A DNA stretch of 64,000 bases from contig NC_079426.1 of the NCBI RefSeq assembly GCF_026213295.1, forward strand, positions 1,121,659-1,185,658. The letters run 5' to 3'. Below, piece after piece: positions 18,398 through 29,697 of the stretch. Positions within the stretch are counted from its first letter, which is position 1. Each line of letters opens with the position of its first letter. The notes below the pieces were generated by a model. The model was not told the DNA's origin. It saw only the letters and a list, made by a program, of their open reading frames with translations, and made no database searches. A program made the translations under genes and the position numbers. The stretch is from Gadus chalcogrammus (Eukaryota; Chordata; Actinopteri; Gadiformes; Gadidae).

Positions 18398-18456
18398 TCT
18401 GGAAGCCACTACGGCCCACGCAGCAGATTACTGCGTGGACCGTGGTGGCTTCCAGA
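18398..18456. ncRNA. Pre-miRNA-like hairpin, unidentified
   Basis: The arms 18398-18423 and 18431-18456 form a 26-bp stem with two non-Watson-Crick positions and a 7-nt loop. The left arm starts TCTGGAAGCCACTACGG and the right arm ends GTGGTGGCTTCCAGA. Size and imperfect pairing fit a microRNA precursor, and both strands could fold. I do not match it to a named miRNA. It could instead be a palindromic repeat remnant. Confidence 0.4.
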
Positions 18457-18553
18457 TCAACCCTTCGGTGGACCATTCATACACATGTATTCTGAGGATG
18501 TTTTGAAGACACTGGAGTCCCATGGCACTAGATTCCTTTGGAGACTAAGTTGG

Positions 18554-18584
18554 TATGGGGGGGCCCAAAGGGGGCCCCCCCATA
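18554..18584. repeat. Perfect G/C-rich hairpin, 13-bp stem
   Basis: TATGGGGGGGCCC and its exact complement GGGCCCCCCCATA are separated by 5 nt (AAAGG). It lies about 100 bp from the 18.4-kb hairpin. Confidence 0.85.
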
Positions 18585-18780
18585 GATCTTGTCAGTCAGT
18601 CATCTAACACCCGTTAAGAAAAACACACATACATCACAAGATACAAATCAGCAAAGCTAGGTTAACAAACAGCGGCAACATGCATGTCAAGGTGCAAAGA
18701 GCAGGGTTACTGATGGCTTGTGTCCGAGGAGACAGCCCAAAAACTTCAACATTTAATAAAGGAAAATAACTTTTACTCAC

Positions 18781-18806
18781 TGCGGTGGTCTGTTTCGAAG
18801 TGCCAT
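18781..18806 (-). other. Possible first coding exon of an unidentified minus-strand transcript
   Basis: On the minus strand, an ATG at 18806 opens a short frame (MALRNRPP) that runs into a good donor, CA followed by GTGAGT, at 18780. Downstream minus-strand sequence looks UTR-like. The pattern suggests a first exon with a spliced partner, but no second coding exon was found and the protein is not recognised. A noncoding transcript or chance are equally possible. Confidence 0.2.
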
Positions 18807-20339
18807 GCTGGTAGCAATATTGGTCTGGGCTGCTCAGTCAAATGCCCACAAAAACAAACGCGCAACAACGCATGCTTCCAGTTTGTATAAAGTGACAATA
18901 GTGATCTGCAATCTAGATCGAAAACTTTCAACACTCCCTGAACTCAACCTCGATTGACACAGGCCGATGCAAAGTAAACCAAACCCATTGTGTTCAGCTT
19001 TAATAAAGGGGTGCGTGACAGGTGATCTCAATAAGAGCTAATCAGAAAGAACACACTGTGATCGGCCATGAGTGAGACGTTCAAAACGAGAACGAGGATT
19101 TAACACCAGACGGAATTGTTACCATTCAAATTCAAATTTCTTTAATATTGGATAGGTTATGATATCAATGATTTGGGCTTTGAGTAGGCTTATATTTCTT
19201 AAATATATTTCTTAAATTTTTTCAGCCCTCTCAGCTTCTCTATAATTTGCCCAACACATATTTTATTCTTATTCTTTATTTTGCCATTCATATTGAATCT
19301 TTACTGTGTTTTATTGTACAACACAATCATCGAATAATTATTGATAATACTCTCCCATTGTGTTGATATCCATCTCCTTGGCTGCATTAAGACGAGGCTC
19401 GGGTCAGAGCAAAGATCGGGATCCACACATGATAAGGGATAAAGTTATTTATTAGAATAAAGTAAGTATCATGAAATCTGTAAAGGGGTCAGTGTAGCGT
19501 ATGGAAGATTAGAAAATGTGCGATTATATGGTTTGGGCAGAAAACCAGTACCAAAATCACAAGGACCGACCGAGCCAGAACGGAGGAAACTTACCCAGAC
19601 AGACAAAACAAATACTGGGAACAGCAAACCATCTTTACCATGTTGGAAATACCCAAACAAAATGCAACAAACCAAACCTGATCAGCAAACCAACATATAT
19701 GACCAACCAACTGAACTACTGACCAAACACACAATTCTTTCGACTAGCCTATGTATATGGGCAGTGGAAAGTGTGCTGTGGGGATGTTGAATAGTGTTAA
19801 CATAAAACAAAACATGGAACCAATCCAAAGGTCCAAACCCTTAAGGAACCACCCTAAACAGAACCCAAGCCCACCTGCCTCTGTGGAAAGAGAGAGAGAC
19901 TGGCTAAAGCCTGCGTGGCAGACCTGCACAGGTGCACCTCATCAGCTGACAAGCCTCTCAGCCCCGCCCACTGGCTACCTGTAGCAGGTAGGCAAACACA
20001 GAGGACCCAGCAGACGAAGGAGAGAGAGAGCAGTCACAGCTGTCACATCTGTTGCCTGAAGATTCTTTGTTCGTCTCCAACAAAACCTTCCAAACAGATG
20101 AATCATTGGCTCATCCCAGAAGTGTCAAATTACTTTTGTGTGTCAAAACGGGCAGGGTGGTCGTGGACTCCTGAAAAATACTATGGTTGTTTTGTATGTA
20201 GAATAAAATGCCATTGTACATTTAAAAAAAAAAGGGAAGACTTTCACAATGCAGGATTCTGGGAATGCAGTGATGGAATCCCGATAACACCTGTTCCCTA
20301 ATAAATGGGCTCAAGATTCTGAGTCTGCCTGCAAGAGGT

Positions 20340-20378
20340 TGTGTGTGTGTGTGTGTATGTGTGTGTGTGTGTGTGTGG
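20340..20378 (+). repeat. (TG)n microsatellite, short
   Basis: A 39-bp TG run with one interruption, directly before dispersed repeat copy 2. Confidence 0.9.
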
Positions 20379-20381
20379 TTG

Positions 20382-20446
20382 CAACCCGGTATCACGCGAT
20401 TGCGTGCTCCTGCGCACGAATGTTAATCTATTGAAGCGTGTTCCAG
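20382..20446 (+). repeat. Dispersed repeat, copy 2
   Basis: Near-identical to 15431-15494 in the same orientation. After GCGTGTTCCAG the flanks diverge, which marks one edge of the shared segment. Confidence 0.75.
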
Positions 20447-21436
20447 AGCACGATAGTCCGACTTTTTGCGTGTTACACACAGAACGAAATGTAAACCAAT
20501 GCATTCTGAATGGGAGTGTTCTAAGACAATTATATCTGTACGGAGCTCCATAAGGGACATTAGGGAGAACGCTCCCGGACAGAACCTTAGGTTGGAAGTC
20601 ATGCTTAGTGACGACAAATAGCCTACTTCCAATTGAATTACAAAATTTAGAAAATAGGCCTACGTGTCCCTGATCACGTTTCAATAGATTCAATAACGTG
20701 ACAGTGTCACGTATTTCCGTGAGACCATACCCGTACTTCCATGAGTATACTGAAAGGAAGTATACTATCCGCACTATCTACTATGTTATTTTTTCAGATG
20801 TGAGTGCTGTTCCAAATCGAGTACTCCGTGGTGCACTAACCGGAAATTATAATCAGTATTAAGTCAAGAGTTAGTTGAATTAGTATTAACAAAATTAGGC
20901 TGCCTTTTTACAATTGTTTATGTCACGGTCGGAAGCTTTTAGCTGAAATTGAAAAATAAAGTGTTTTAGCATTATTGTAAGCATACCGAAAAAGTATTCC
21001 TTGAAGTTCCCTGGTTCAGATTCATCTCCTGTCACACGGTCCCGTACCTCAGCAGATAAACCAGCCCCACTCCATACCCTTCAAGAAGCTGAGCCGCAAC
21101 ATGCTCTATGAGCTTGGCATAAAGGCAGGCTTTCCTTTGGTGGATTTCTATAATAGGAAATATGTTTTTCAATCTTCATAATGTCAAATTTATTAATACT
21201 TAAACCTTTATAATTATAGTTATTCTATTTATTGTATTCACTATTTAGCCATTATAGTGTATATGATTCTCAATGTTGGCCTTCCAATACTTGTAGAAAT
21301 TGCACTACAAGAGAGTTGAGAGCCTAAAATTGTAAACAACTAAGATAATGTATTCATTTGTTTATGTGAGGTGTGGTAACGGAAAAATGTGATGTGCTGA
21401 GGATGTGGGTCCTCAAATCTCTGGTGGCTTTCCTGG

Positions 21437-21604
<168 letters not shown>

Positions 21605-21688
21605 GGACTGAAAAGCAGAAGTGATAATTGCAGCTGGGGGTTTAATGAATTCCTCCCCACTTCATGACCAAGTAATGACTGAACCAGC

Positions 21689-24600
21689 ATGGAACAATTC
21701 AGTCGATTTGCTGCTCCCGCGACCTCAAAGCTTCGGTAAGATTATGACACTTATTTTGGTTCTTCTCCAATTGATGAATGATTAGCCTAACTATGAATAG
21801 AAAACTACAATAACCCCCATTGCTGTTTAAAATTCTGGTAATGTTGAACTAGGCCTGCTAGGGTCGTTAAATGTAATGTGTGACATCTGTTTTCATGTCT
21901 TCATGCTGTAAAAAAAAAAAAAAAAATGTTACATTTCACATCTGTAGCGACCAATGTTGACTCTACAGAGAAGAAATTGGCTGGCAATAAATAAAAACGT
22001 AGCTATCAGGTTTGTCAGGAACTTTTGGTGACCCTCTGAAGCAGTTATTAAACGAGCTTGAAATAGAAGTGACGCGTTTAAGGTGAAACTGAACCTGCTT
22101 GGAGAAGCTGCAGCGTGGAGCTGGAGATGACTCGCGGTAGATTCCCCTTCTCCCACTCACCCCACCTGCTCCTTCGACCGTCCACTGCTGTACCTTAGTT
22201 GGCTCTTCGCGTTGGCGCTGGGGTGGCTATGCTAGTTATAGAGTTCATGTGGCAATGTGGCTTATTTATTTTTAGGCAACTCCAGAAAATTGTTCAGGAC
22301 ATCAGTAATAACGAAGACAGCCTCCTTAACAAATGGCGACGGTGAGTTTTGTAAGACGTTGTTCTTTTAGAAAAAGAAATATTAACCTCCCCCTTACAAA
22401 TTAGAAATCGTATGGTGCACCCATGTGCATCTGAAAACGTCGATTTCTCTATTTATGTTGAAAATTAAAATGGAAAAAAAATCATAGACTGAATGAATGG
22501 CAGCTATTCACTGAGGAAGACAACATTGAGGCTGCAATATAGTAATATTTTCAGACCCCTAATCGAAACATACATTATGATAGTGTGAAAGAAAAGGTTG
22601 CTTATTCATTATCGTTTTTTCCCTTTAGACACAGAGACAAACACGGCCCCAAAGTTCCAGACAGGGATTACCCAGGTAACACATCCAGCAAATGAATGAA
22701 TTAAATTTATTAAAGTACTGCATCATATTTCCTATTAAATATTCTTTGACTAAATATATCTGATCTATTAAAATGATCAGTTTACGGAAATTTCGTCCCC
22801 GGTACATCGCCCCCATGGAGAATGTTCTCTCAATCTAGCAAATTTGCTCAAATAAGTCAAGCAAATATTTACAAAGAGTATAAATGATTTACCGCTATTA
22901 TCATAGGAAACTGGTTACATTGACATGTTAAATAGTCCTTTTCCTGTTCACACTATTTACACAGACTTTTGGGACACTCAAGTGTCAACAGTCTCAACAG
23001 ATTCAAACCGGGGGTGATGCTTCCTGGGCGAGTCGCATGGTCTCCCACACGTCTTTTGAAAATAGTGCGAGTGATCTTACACAACATGTAGATGTGTTAT
23101 ATTTGGCAAGTTAATGCACACATCTCATAGCAAGCAGCGAGAGAGATATGTGCATTACAAGCATTGAAAGGGTCTGGCGCATTAAACTGTGCATTGCGTT
23201 TCATATGACCATTTAATGATGTCTTAACTGTATTAAATCTTTTGGGTTCCAGTGGATCATTTTGAGGACACTGAGAGATGGTCTGATGTAAGTAAGGCTC
23301 AACATTTCTGAATCATTTCTCAAATATTACAAGCACATCTCTTATTAATTTTTCGTAATTATATCCTAACAAAAATAAATCTTCTTCTTCATTAGTAAAA
23401 TTATGGACCTGGTTCAGGGTCGTGTGACCGTAATGTGTTATGATTGACCCAGGAGAGTGACTATGAGGAACCCCCTGATGCTGATGGCTACGAGGACCCC
23501 CCAGCCCACCAGGTCTTCACCCCGTCCTCCTCTGCGTGTTTCTCCAGAGACAACTATGTCGGTGAGGGACTCCCACCTGAGCAGTAAACTGATCATCCAC
23601 CGAAAGATGGAGCACCATAACCTGTCTGCATACACATTTGGAATATTTCTTTATTTGCATTAACGTACAACCACCCACAACACCTCAACGCAGAAGTAAA
23701 GTCAAAGCAAAGAAAGACCGAACGGAGGTGGTGCCTCCACCCAGCTCCCCGTGGCCTCTGGCGGTTGCCAGGGCTGGGAATAAGCCACATGCACCAGCAG
23801 CTGGAACACCTTCCTCTGGCGCCCTCAATACTTTACCATGCTTTTCTGGTCAAACATGTTCTTTATTCTTTAATCCCTGCACCCCCAGATACCTGTCCAC
23901 ATGCTGTAAAGGAAACAGAGCATGAAGCAGTGCTTCTCACTGTCGATCACAGCCTGCTTCTGCTTCCCTTCTCCAGACAGCTGCCGGAGAACGTCCAGCC
24001 GGCTCTCCAGGAAGCCCTGGACCTCCACAACCACCAAACCGCTGCCCCCTGAGCCGTGCCCCGCGGCCGGAGATAACGTAATGCTGCTGGTGAAGCTGCG
24101 TTAAAAGCTTTTTGGGGGTTTGCACGTGAACCGTTAGGTCTTTGATTTATTGATATTTTGTATACTTTGGTTTAAACTTACGGTTTAGTCACAGGCTAAT
24201 TTGTTGTAGGAGGATTACATTGATCCAGAGAGGAGTATCCGAGACAACAACATAAAGCCTGCAGCGAAACCGCTACAGGGTAAGAAACATTACAGTGTGT
24301 CCCTTTGAAAACTGTTCAGTATCAACACAATGAATAACACGAGAGAAAATGATCCTATTCCTCTAATACATGTAACAGGTGTAAATAGCAGCCCTGTTGT
24401 GTCAAAACCCCTGCGGAAACTCCCGTGTAGTCCTGGTAAGTTGCACTTCCTGTCAACACAGAGCTAACACATATTTTGCACGGCCCACCGGTCGATAATA
24501 ACAATAACATTGACTGTAGAGAATTCAACACTGTAATAACAGCAACTCAAATATAGATTTTAAACAAGATTTATTCTTTGAGGATGGCCTCCAGAAACTC

Positions 24601-27600
24601 AACTGCTACTTAAAGGCACCCAGTGCAACTTTCGAGGCTTAAAAATAAACATTCAATTTCTAGTCTTTTTTACACGTAGTAAGTTTCAATAACTCCATAC
24701 CATTACATACCGACATTCAAGCAGCAAAGATGAGACGTCGTTGTGTGGTGAGAACTGATAGAAAATCGATAACAACAACAATGCCGCCATTTTCTTTATT
24801 TTTTGTAGCCTACAATAAATAAAGCAGGCTTCCAGTCAATGGAAAAATGGCTTCTCCCCACCGGCGATTGTTGTTGTTTACGATTTTCTATCAGTTCTCA
24901 CCACACAGCGACGTCTCATCTTTGCTCCTTGAATGTCGATATGTAATGGTATGGAGTTATTGAAACTTACTACGTCTAAAAAAGACTAGAAATGGAATGT
25001 TTATTTTTCATTGAATGTTTACATAAAGTTGCACTGGGTGCCTTTAAGCTACAACGTGGGTGTAAATTTAAAGAAAAGATACAGTTAAACTGTTGTTATT
25101 GGCTAGATGTAAAATGATGGCATTCATGAACATGAATATGCAATGATTCATGAGCTTGGTAGATAATAATAATGACAAAGATTGATGTTTGTGTTTTTAT
25201 CTGTGACTTGTTTCTGTTTCAGTTGTGTATGAAGTTACTCTCCCAGAGGTAGGTCCAGTTTAAACTAATAATGATAGTACTAAAACTACATACGTAATAA
25301 CCAAATATGTACTTTGGAATTTACATCTGGTCCTATGTTTTCACATCTTAAAGGAGAATATTCCTCCAGTGAGCAGGTGAGTTTCACACTCATTTATGAT
25401 TCTTATTGTCCATTCATATATTGACTTATTGTGTTAGTAAATGCACCTGAAACTAATTATTATTTTCTACATGATGAATTTGCCCCAAATAGACAAACAC
25501 AACCTTTGCAAACAAAACTCAGTACCAGGTAGGTTGGTATCCATTACCACAGTCAATTTACATCCAATTGTATAAAAAAATCCCTGTCCATTGTGTAATT
25601 TGTATAACTGGACTTCCCTTTTCCCTCTCAAGACTCATCAGCCCTCGTGTGGTGAGTAAGAGCAACTGACAAATCGCACTATTTAAATCTCGCTCAACAT
25701 TCAAGATTATGACGTTGATGATGTTTTGTTATTTCTTTTTCCAGATCCTTGAACAATCGGACACTGAATTTGAAGCTTTTGACCCAGATATCAGTAAGCG
25801 TTAAACTAAATCAACCTTTCAAAATCTATACTCAACATTAATCAAGGATATATATATATATATATACATATGCTTTAATGTTAATAAATCTCTGTGAATA
25901 GGATTTTTTTTGCATTCTATTTTCTAAATGAACAGCACACGAAAAAATGACTTTCAAATCGAACTCCAGTGATCCATCAACAACAGTTTATGAACATTTT
26001 TTCTTCCATTGTGATCATTTGGGTCCATTTTCTGCAAGGACCCACGACTATAACCAAAACCACCCAGATGTTTATAATAAGAAACCAAATTCATTCTATA
26101 TCCCTATAGGCCAAACAATCCCTAAGATGAGCCGTGGCCATCCCCCGCCTCCCAAGGCTTTCACAGCTGACTTCAGACCACCCATGTAAGCAGGTTGCAT
26201 TACAGTTGGTTTGTTTGTCTCGGAGTTGGGTTGTGTGAGTCAGCACCATCAGAACGGGTGCGCGAGATGCTGTTCAACAAAGACATTTTGGATTTGCTTT
26301 GAAATATGTAAGAAGGTTTAAGCTGGTTTTGTTTCCCCCTGTAGGATTCCTCTTCCACAAAAACCGTACTCCCGCAGTAAGCAATAGACCTTTCTCTTCT
26401 CTTGGATTGACAACATGCTCCTCCAAACCTCCTGGGGTCATGCCGCTAAGACTAAGCCCAAAACACACCTTGGACCATCGGAGCGGATAGCAGAAATGTA
26501 ACTTGTTTCTCTGCTATCTTAGGACAAGCCGATCTCAGTTTGATGGTTGCGACTGGATTGCAGGACATGGACGAGGTTAAGCCATTTCTCAACTCCGTTC
26601 TCGTAACAACTTTCGTAAGCTTTCACAAGGCGTATATTATAGTGTGTTGTGAAATAAACCCCACGCTCCAATTCATTATTTATTTATTTTTTACAGAAGT
26701 CAGACATTGATAGACAATCCTGGTACGCCAACACGTGCGGCCGCAAGACCGCGGAAGAGCTCTTGATTCAATCTAACAGGGTCAGAAGAAACCATATTAT
26801 AATCATCAGCATCACCACAGTCATATCACACCACAACATCTGATTTTAGCAAGCCATTAACCAAAGACAGCGACGTGATTATTCAAGGTGTGTGTTTCCC
26901 TGGATCAGGACGGCTCCTTCCTGGTGAGGCGGAGTACTGGGCAGGACCCGCAGCAGCCTTACACCTTGGTTGTGCTTTACAAGGGCAGGGTGTACAACAT
27001 CCCTGTGCGCTTCATCCAAGCGACGCAGCATTACGCACTGGGCCGGGAGAAAAGAGGACAGCAGGTACGATGAGAAATTATTCGGGATAAGTGGAAGTAG
27101 TTCCTATTGAGAAGACTGATTGGTCAGTTGTTGATTTCCCAGGTATATAAAAGGACACCTCAGATGTGCTATGAAAGGAGGTTTGTGCAGTGCAATGATT
27201 GGCTCATGATGAGGCCATATCACTCCTTAGGTTGTGCTGTGATATTGAATATAAGCACGGTTGTGTTTCAGCTGTAGGTTTCATCATTTATTTGGCTCAG
27301 ACCAACATGAATAGTTCTCAACAGGACTGGACTCTTCCCAAGTAACACATGCGTATTTTCCTGCCCACTATGTTTCTATTCAGTGTGCAACCACTGAATA
27401 TATGTTTGGGGACATGTGTGGTTCTGATGAGTTAACGCCTCATGCTTAGTATGTAATCAACAGTTATTAGAAACACCTGTAAAGCTGACTGTAAGTGAAT
27501 AGTTAAAAGTCCCAGTGCTCTTATACTCTATCAGCACTCATTGATTGCCTCTCGTCCAACCAAATTACCTGGTCAGAACTAACTGTGTTGGATTTGCTCA

Positions 27601-28054
27601 TAATTTTGACGTTCTTAGCATACATTTTACAACCGTTGTTTTCTCCTTGTTACTCTCTTGGTAACTCTCTTCAGTTTATACCATTGATGTTTTTTATGCA
27701 ACTAATTTGGCTGATGCACATAACATAACACAACATGATGCTAATGTGGTGACATAACCTCAACACTCTTGAAAGAATGTAATCTTGAAAGACTAACGAG
27801 GTCAATGGTTAGTCCAAGAAATCTCTTTGCTCCAACTTGTAGCATCTAAAATAGGATGAGCCCTTTAAGAAGACAATGTGCCCGGTCGGGTCTAACCTCG
27901 CTCTTCTCTGTTCCTTTAGCATTTCAGCAGTGTTTCCAAAATCATCGAGAACCACCTTCAGAATCCCCTGGTGCTGATTGACAACCATAGTAACAGCAGG
28001 GACATCACCAAACTACGGCACCCAGTCAGGTCCCAGGTGGTCCCACAACGTTAA
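21689..28054 (+). CDS. blnk: B-cell linker protein (SLP-65/BLNK adaptor)
   Basis: BLNK is the adaptor that Syk phosphorylates after B-cell receptor engagement; it recruits PLC-gamma2, Btk, Vav and Grb2. Nineteen coding exons: 21689-21735, 22276-22341, 22629-22675, 23253-23287, 23453-23561, 23977-24077, 24210-24279, 24379-24435, 25223-25248, 25354-25376, 25493-25528, 25633-25651, 25745-25793, 26110-26185, 26345-26376, 26523-26575, 26697-26780, 26909-27064, 27920-28054, giving 406 aa in phase throughout. The N-terminus (SKLRQLQKIVQDI) is the conserved helical membrane/CIN85-associated region. Tyrosine sites DYEEP, GYEDP, NYVD and DYIDP follow, then a proline-rich linker. The C-terminal SH2 domain (about 286-395) has SWYANTCGR, the phosphotyrosine-binding FLVRRS and PLVLID. 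Five exons are only 19-36 nt long. AATAAA is at 28502-28507. Confidence 0.95.
24605..25052. mobile_element. Long palindromic MITE in a blnk intron
   Basis: Inverted arms of about 170-180 bp (about 24610-24778 and 24870-25047) face each other around a short AT-rich centre. The ends read TTAAAGGCACCC and GGGTGCCTTTAA. The 5-bp direct repeat GCTAC flanks both sides (24605-24609, 25048-25052), so the insertion borders are clear. The internal TTAA at each edge would alternatively fit piggyBac-type TTAA duplication. There is no coding capacity. Confidence 0.85.
25850..25866 (+). repeat. (AT)n microsatellite
   Basis: A short TA run inside a blnk intron. Confidence 0.85.
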
Positions 28055-29697
28055 TCCATACACAAGACTGTCACATGGGCAAAAGATGCATCTTCATTGA
28101 CTGATGCATCAGACAGCTGATTGCAAATCGTTGAGGGCACAAATCCTCAAGCGCTCCATGCTTGAACATTTGCCCAGAATTGGAGGGATAATCACTCAGG
28201 CTGTACTCGAGTGTCTCTTTGATTTCCACTTAAAGTGCAGCAGTGATGTGTCGTTTCAAATAGCTGTACAAGGCTGCAAGTAAGCCAGGACTTGACTGGG
28301 TGAGCTCACTACTCGAATCAAACGGAACAAGTGAAATACAGCTTCAAATCCCATGGATGTCTGCTCGGATTACAGCACCGGCATCAGAACTGTAACTGTA
28401 TACTGTAAATCATTGCTAAGAGGGATACATTATAACCATTAGAAATAAGAATTGTATTGGTTTCAGGATGAGAAGCTATGTATTGTTTTATGTTCATTCT
28501 AAATAAATTTATTTTTTATTAAAGATAGTGCGTGTTTTATGTGTAAGGTGTCTACAACAATGATGAAACAATGAATTCACAAACTATGTCCATTTATTAT
28601 GGGGTTTAAAATGTAATGCTGTAATTCGTATGCAGATTGAATGCATAGCAAATTAAATAAAAATACTAGGCACTTGGTGACAGAAAATTCTCAGGTAAAT
28701 ATTTTGTACAGTACCTCTCAGAATGTATGTACAATTATAGATCCTTTGTAACCCAAAAAATATACATGTACAAATATATCACATTGTCAATGGTTTTTTG
28801 AGCATTCGCTCATCTGCTGGGCTTCATGGTTTGAGTTAAATTTGTCCGATGGTCCTTGGCTGAATTATCTTTTCCTGCAGAAGGGTTATTGTACAGCAGA
28901 TGGACACTGAGGCTGAGATTGTCATAGGCCTTATAAAGGTGAGGTAATGGGAAAATCTCCCATAGTGCAATTATTTTTTTGTCTTGTTTTATTTCAAGTT
29001 AAAAAAAGAAATCGAACTTATAATGATCAATAACTATGCGTTTAAAATCCAGATATCAAAGCCAAATATTTTCTATTTACTCATTGACACTATATAACAC
29101 AGGTTCGATTTTTAGACATCGTATTCTTTGGACAATTTACCATCAACAGAGATATTCTATCATCAAAAACATACTTTGGAACTTCAGTAAATCCAACAAC
29201 CTTAAAAAATTAAAACATAAATAAAAGCATGAACAAATAGTTTTGGTATTTCCCAGTCAATTGGGGAGCCCGGTGTCCCCCGTGCACATACATAAATATG
29301 CTCGCCACCACAATGTACAGCTGACCCGCATGGCAGAGATCGGGCGGAATGGCACTTGCATATCAGTGTTTCATGCAATCACCTGCAAGACAGTGTAAAT
29401 AGATTCAATATCTAAGCCATTGCCGCGACCAAACAAAGGCGATCCAAGACCGATGACTTCGACTCCCAACCTACTGCAGTATTTTATAAACAAATTCTAA
29501 AAATAGATTTACCCACAAACTACTTGTGGGGAAACAAGCTAATGTTTAAATGACCCTGAGTATACAAATCCTCTAGGAAGCTTGACAATGCAGTTCTTCT
29601 CGTAACTAGTTTGTACTTAAGACTTAAAGAAAAAGAAAAGAAAACAAGCCACCGTGCGTTCCTAGTTCTCCTCTCTCGTGCGACATCACATTAAGTT
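28055..29697. other. blnk-znf518a convergent spacer, both 3' UTRs
   Basis: The blnk 3' UTR reaches the AATAAA at 28502-28507. The rest is AT-rich and probably holds the znf518a 3' UTR on the minus strand, with complements of AATAAA near 28593 and 28988. No coding exon or repeat array was seen. Confidence 0.6.

Noticed and set aside
23638..23925. Additional blnk exon with Lys/Pro-rich sequence
   Set aside because: No acceptor gives the needed phase. Joining 23561 directly to 23977 is in phase and matches the BLNK pattern (EYID-NRSS like).
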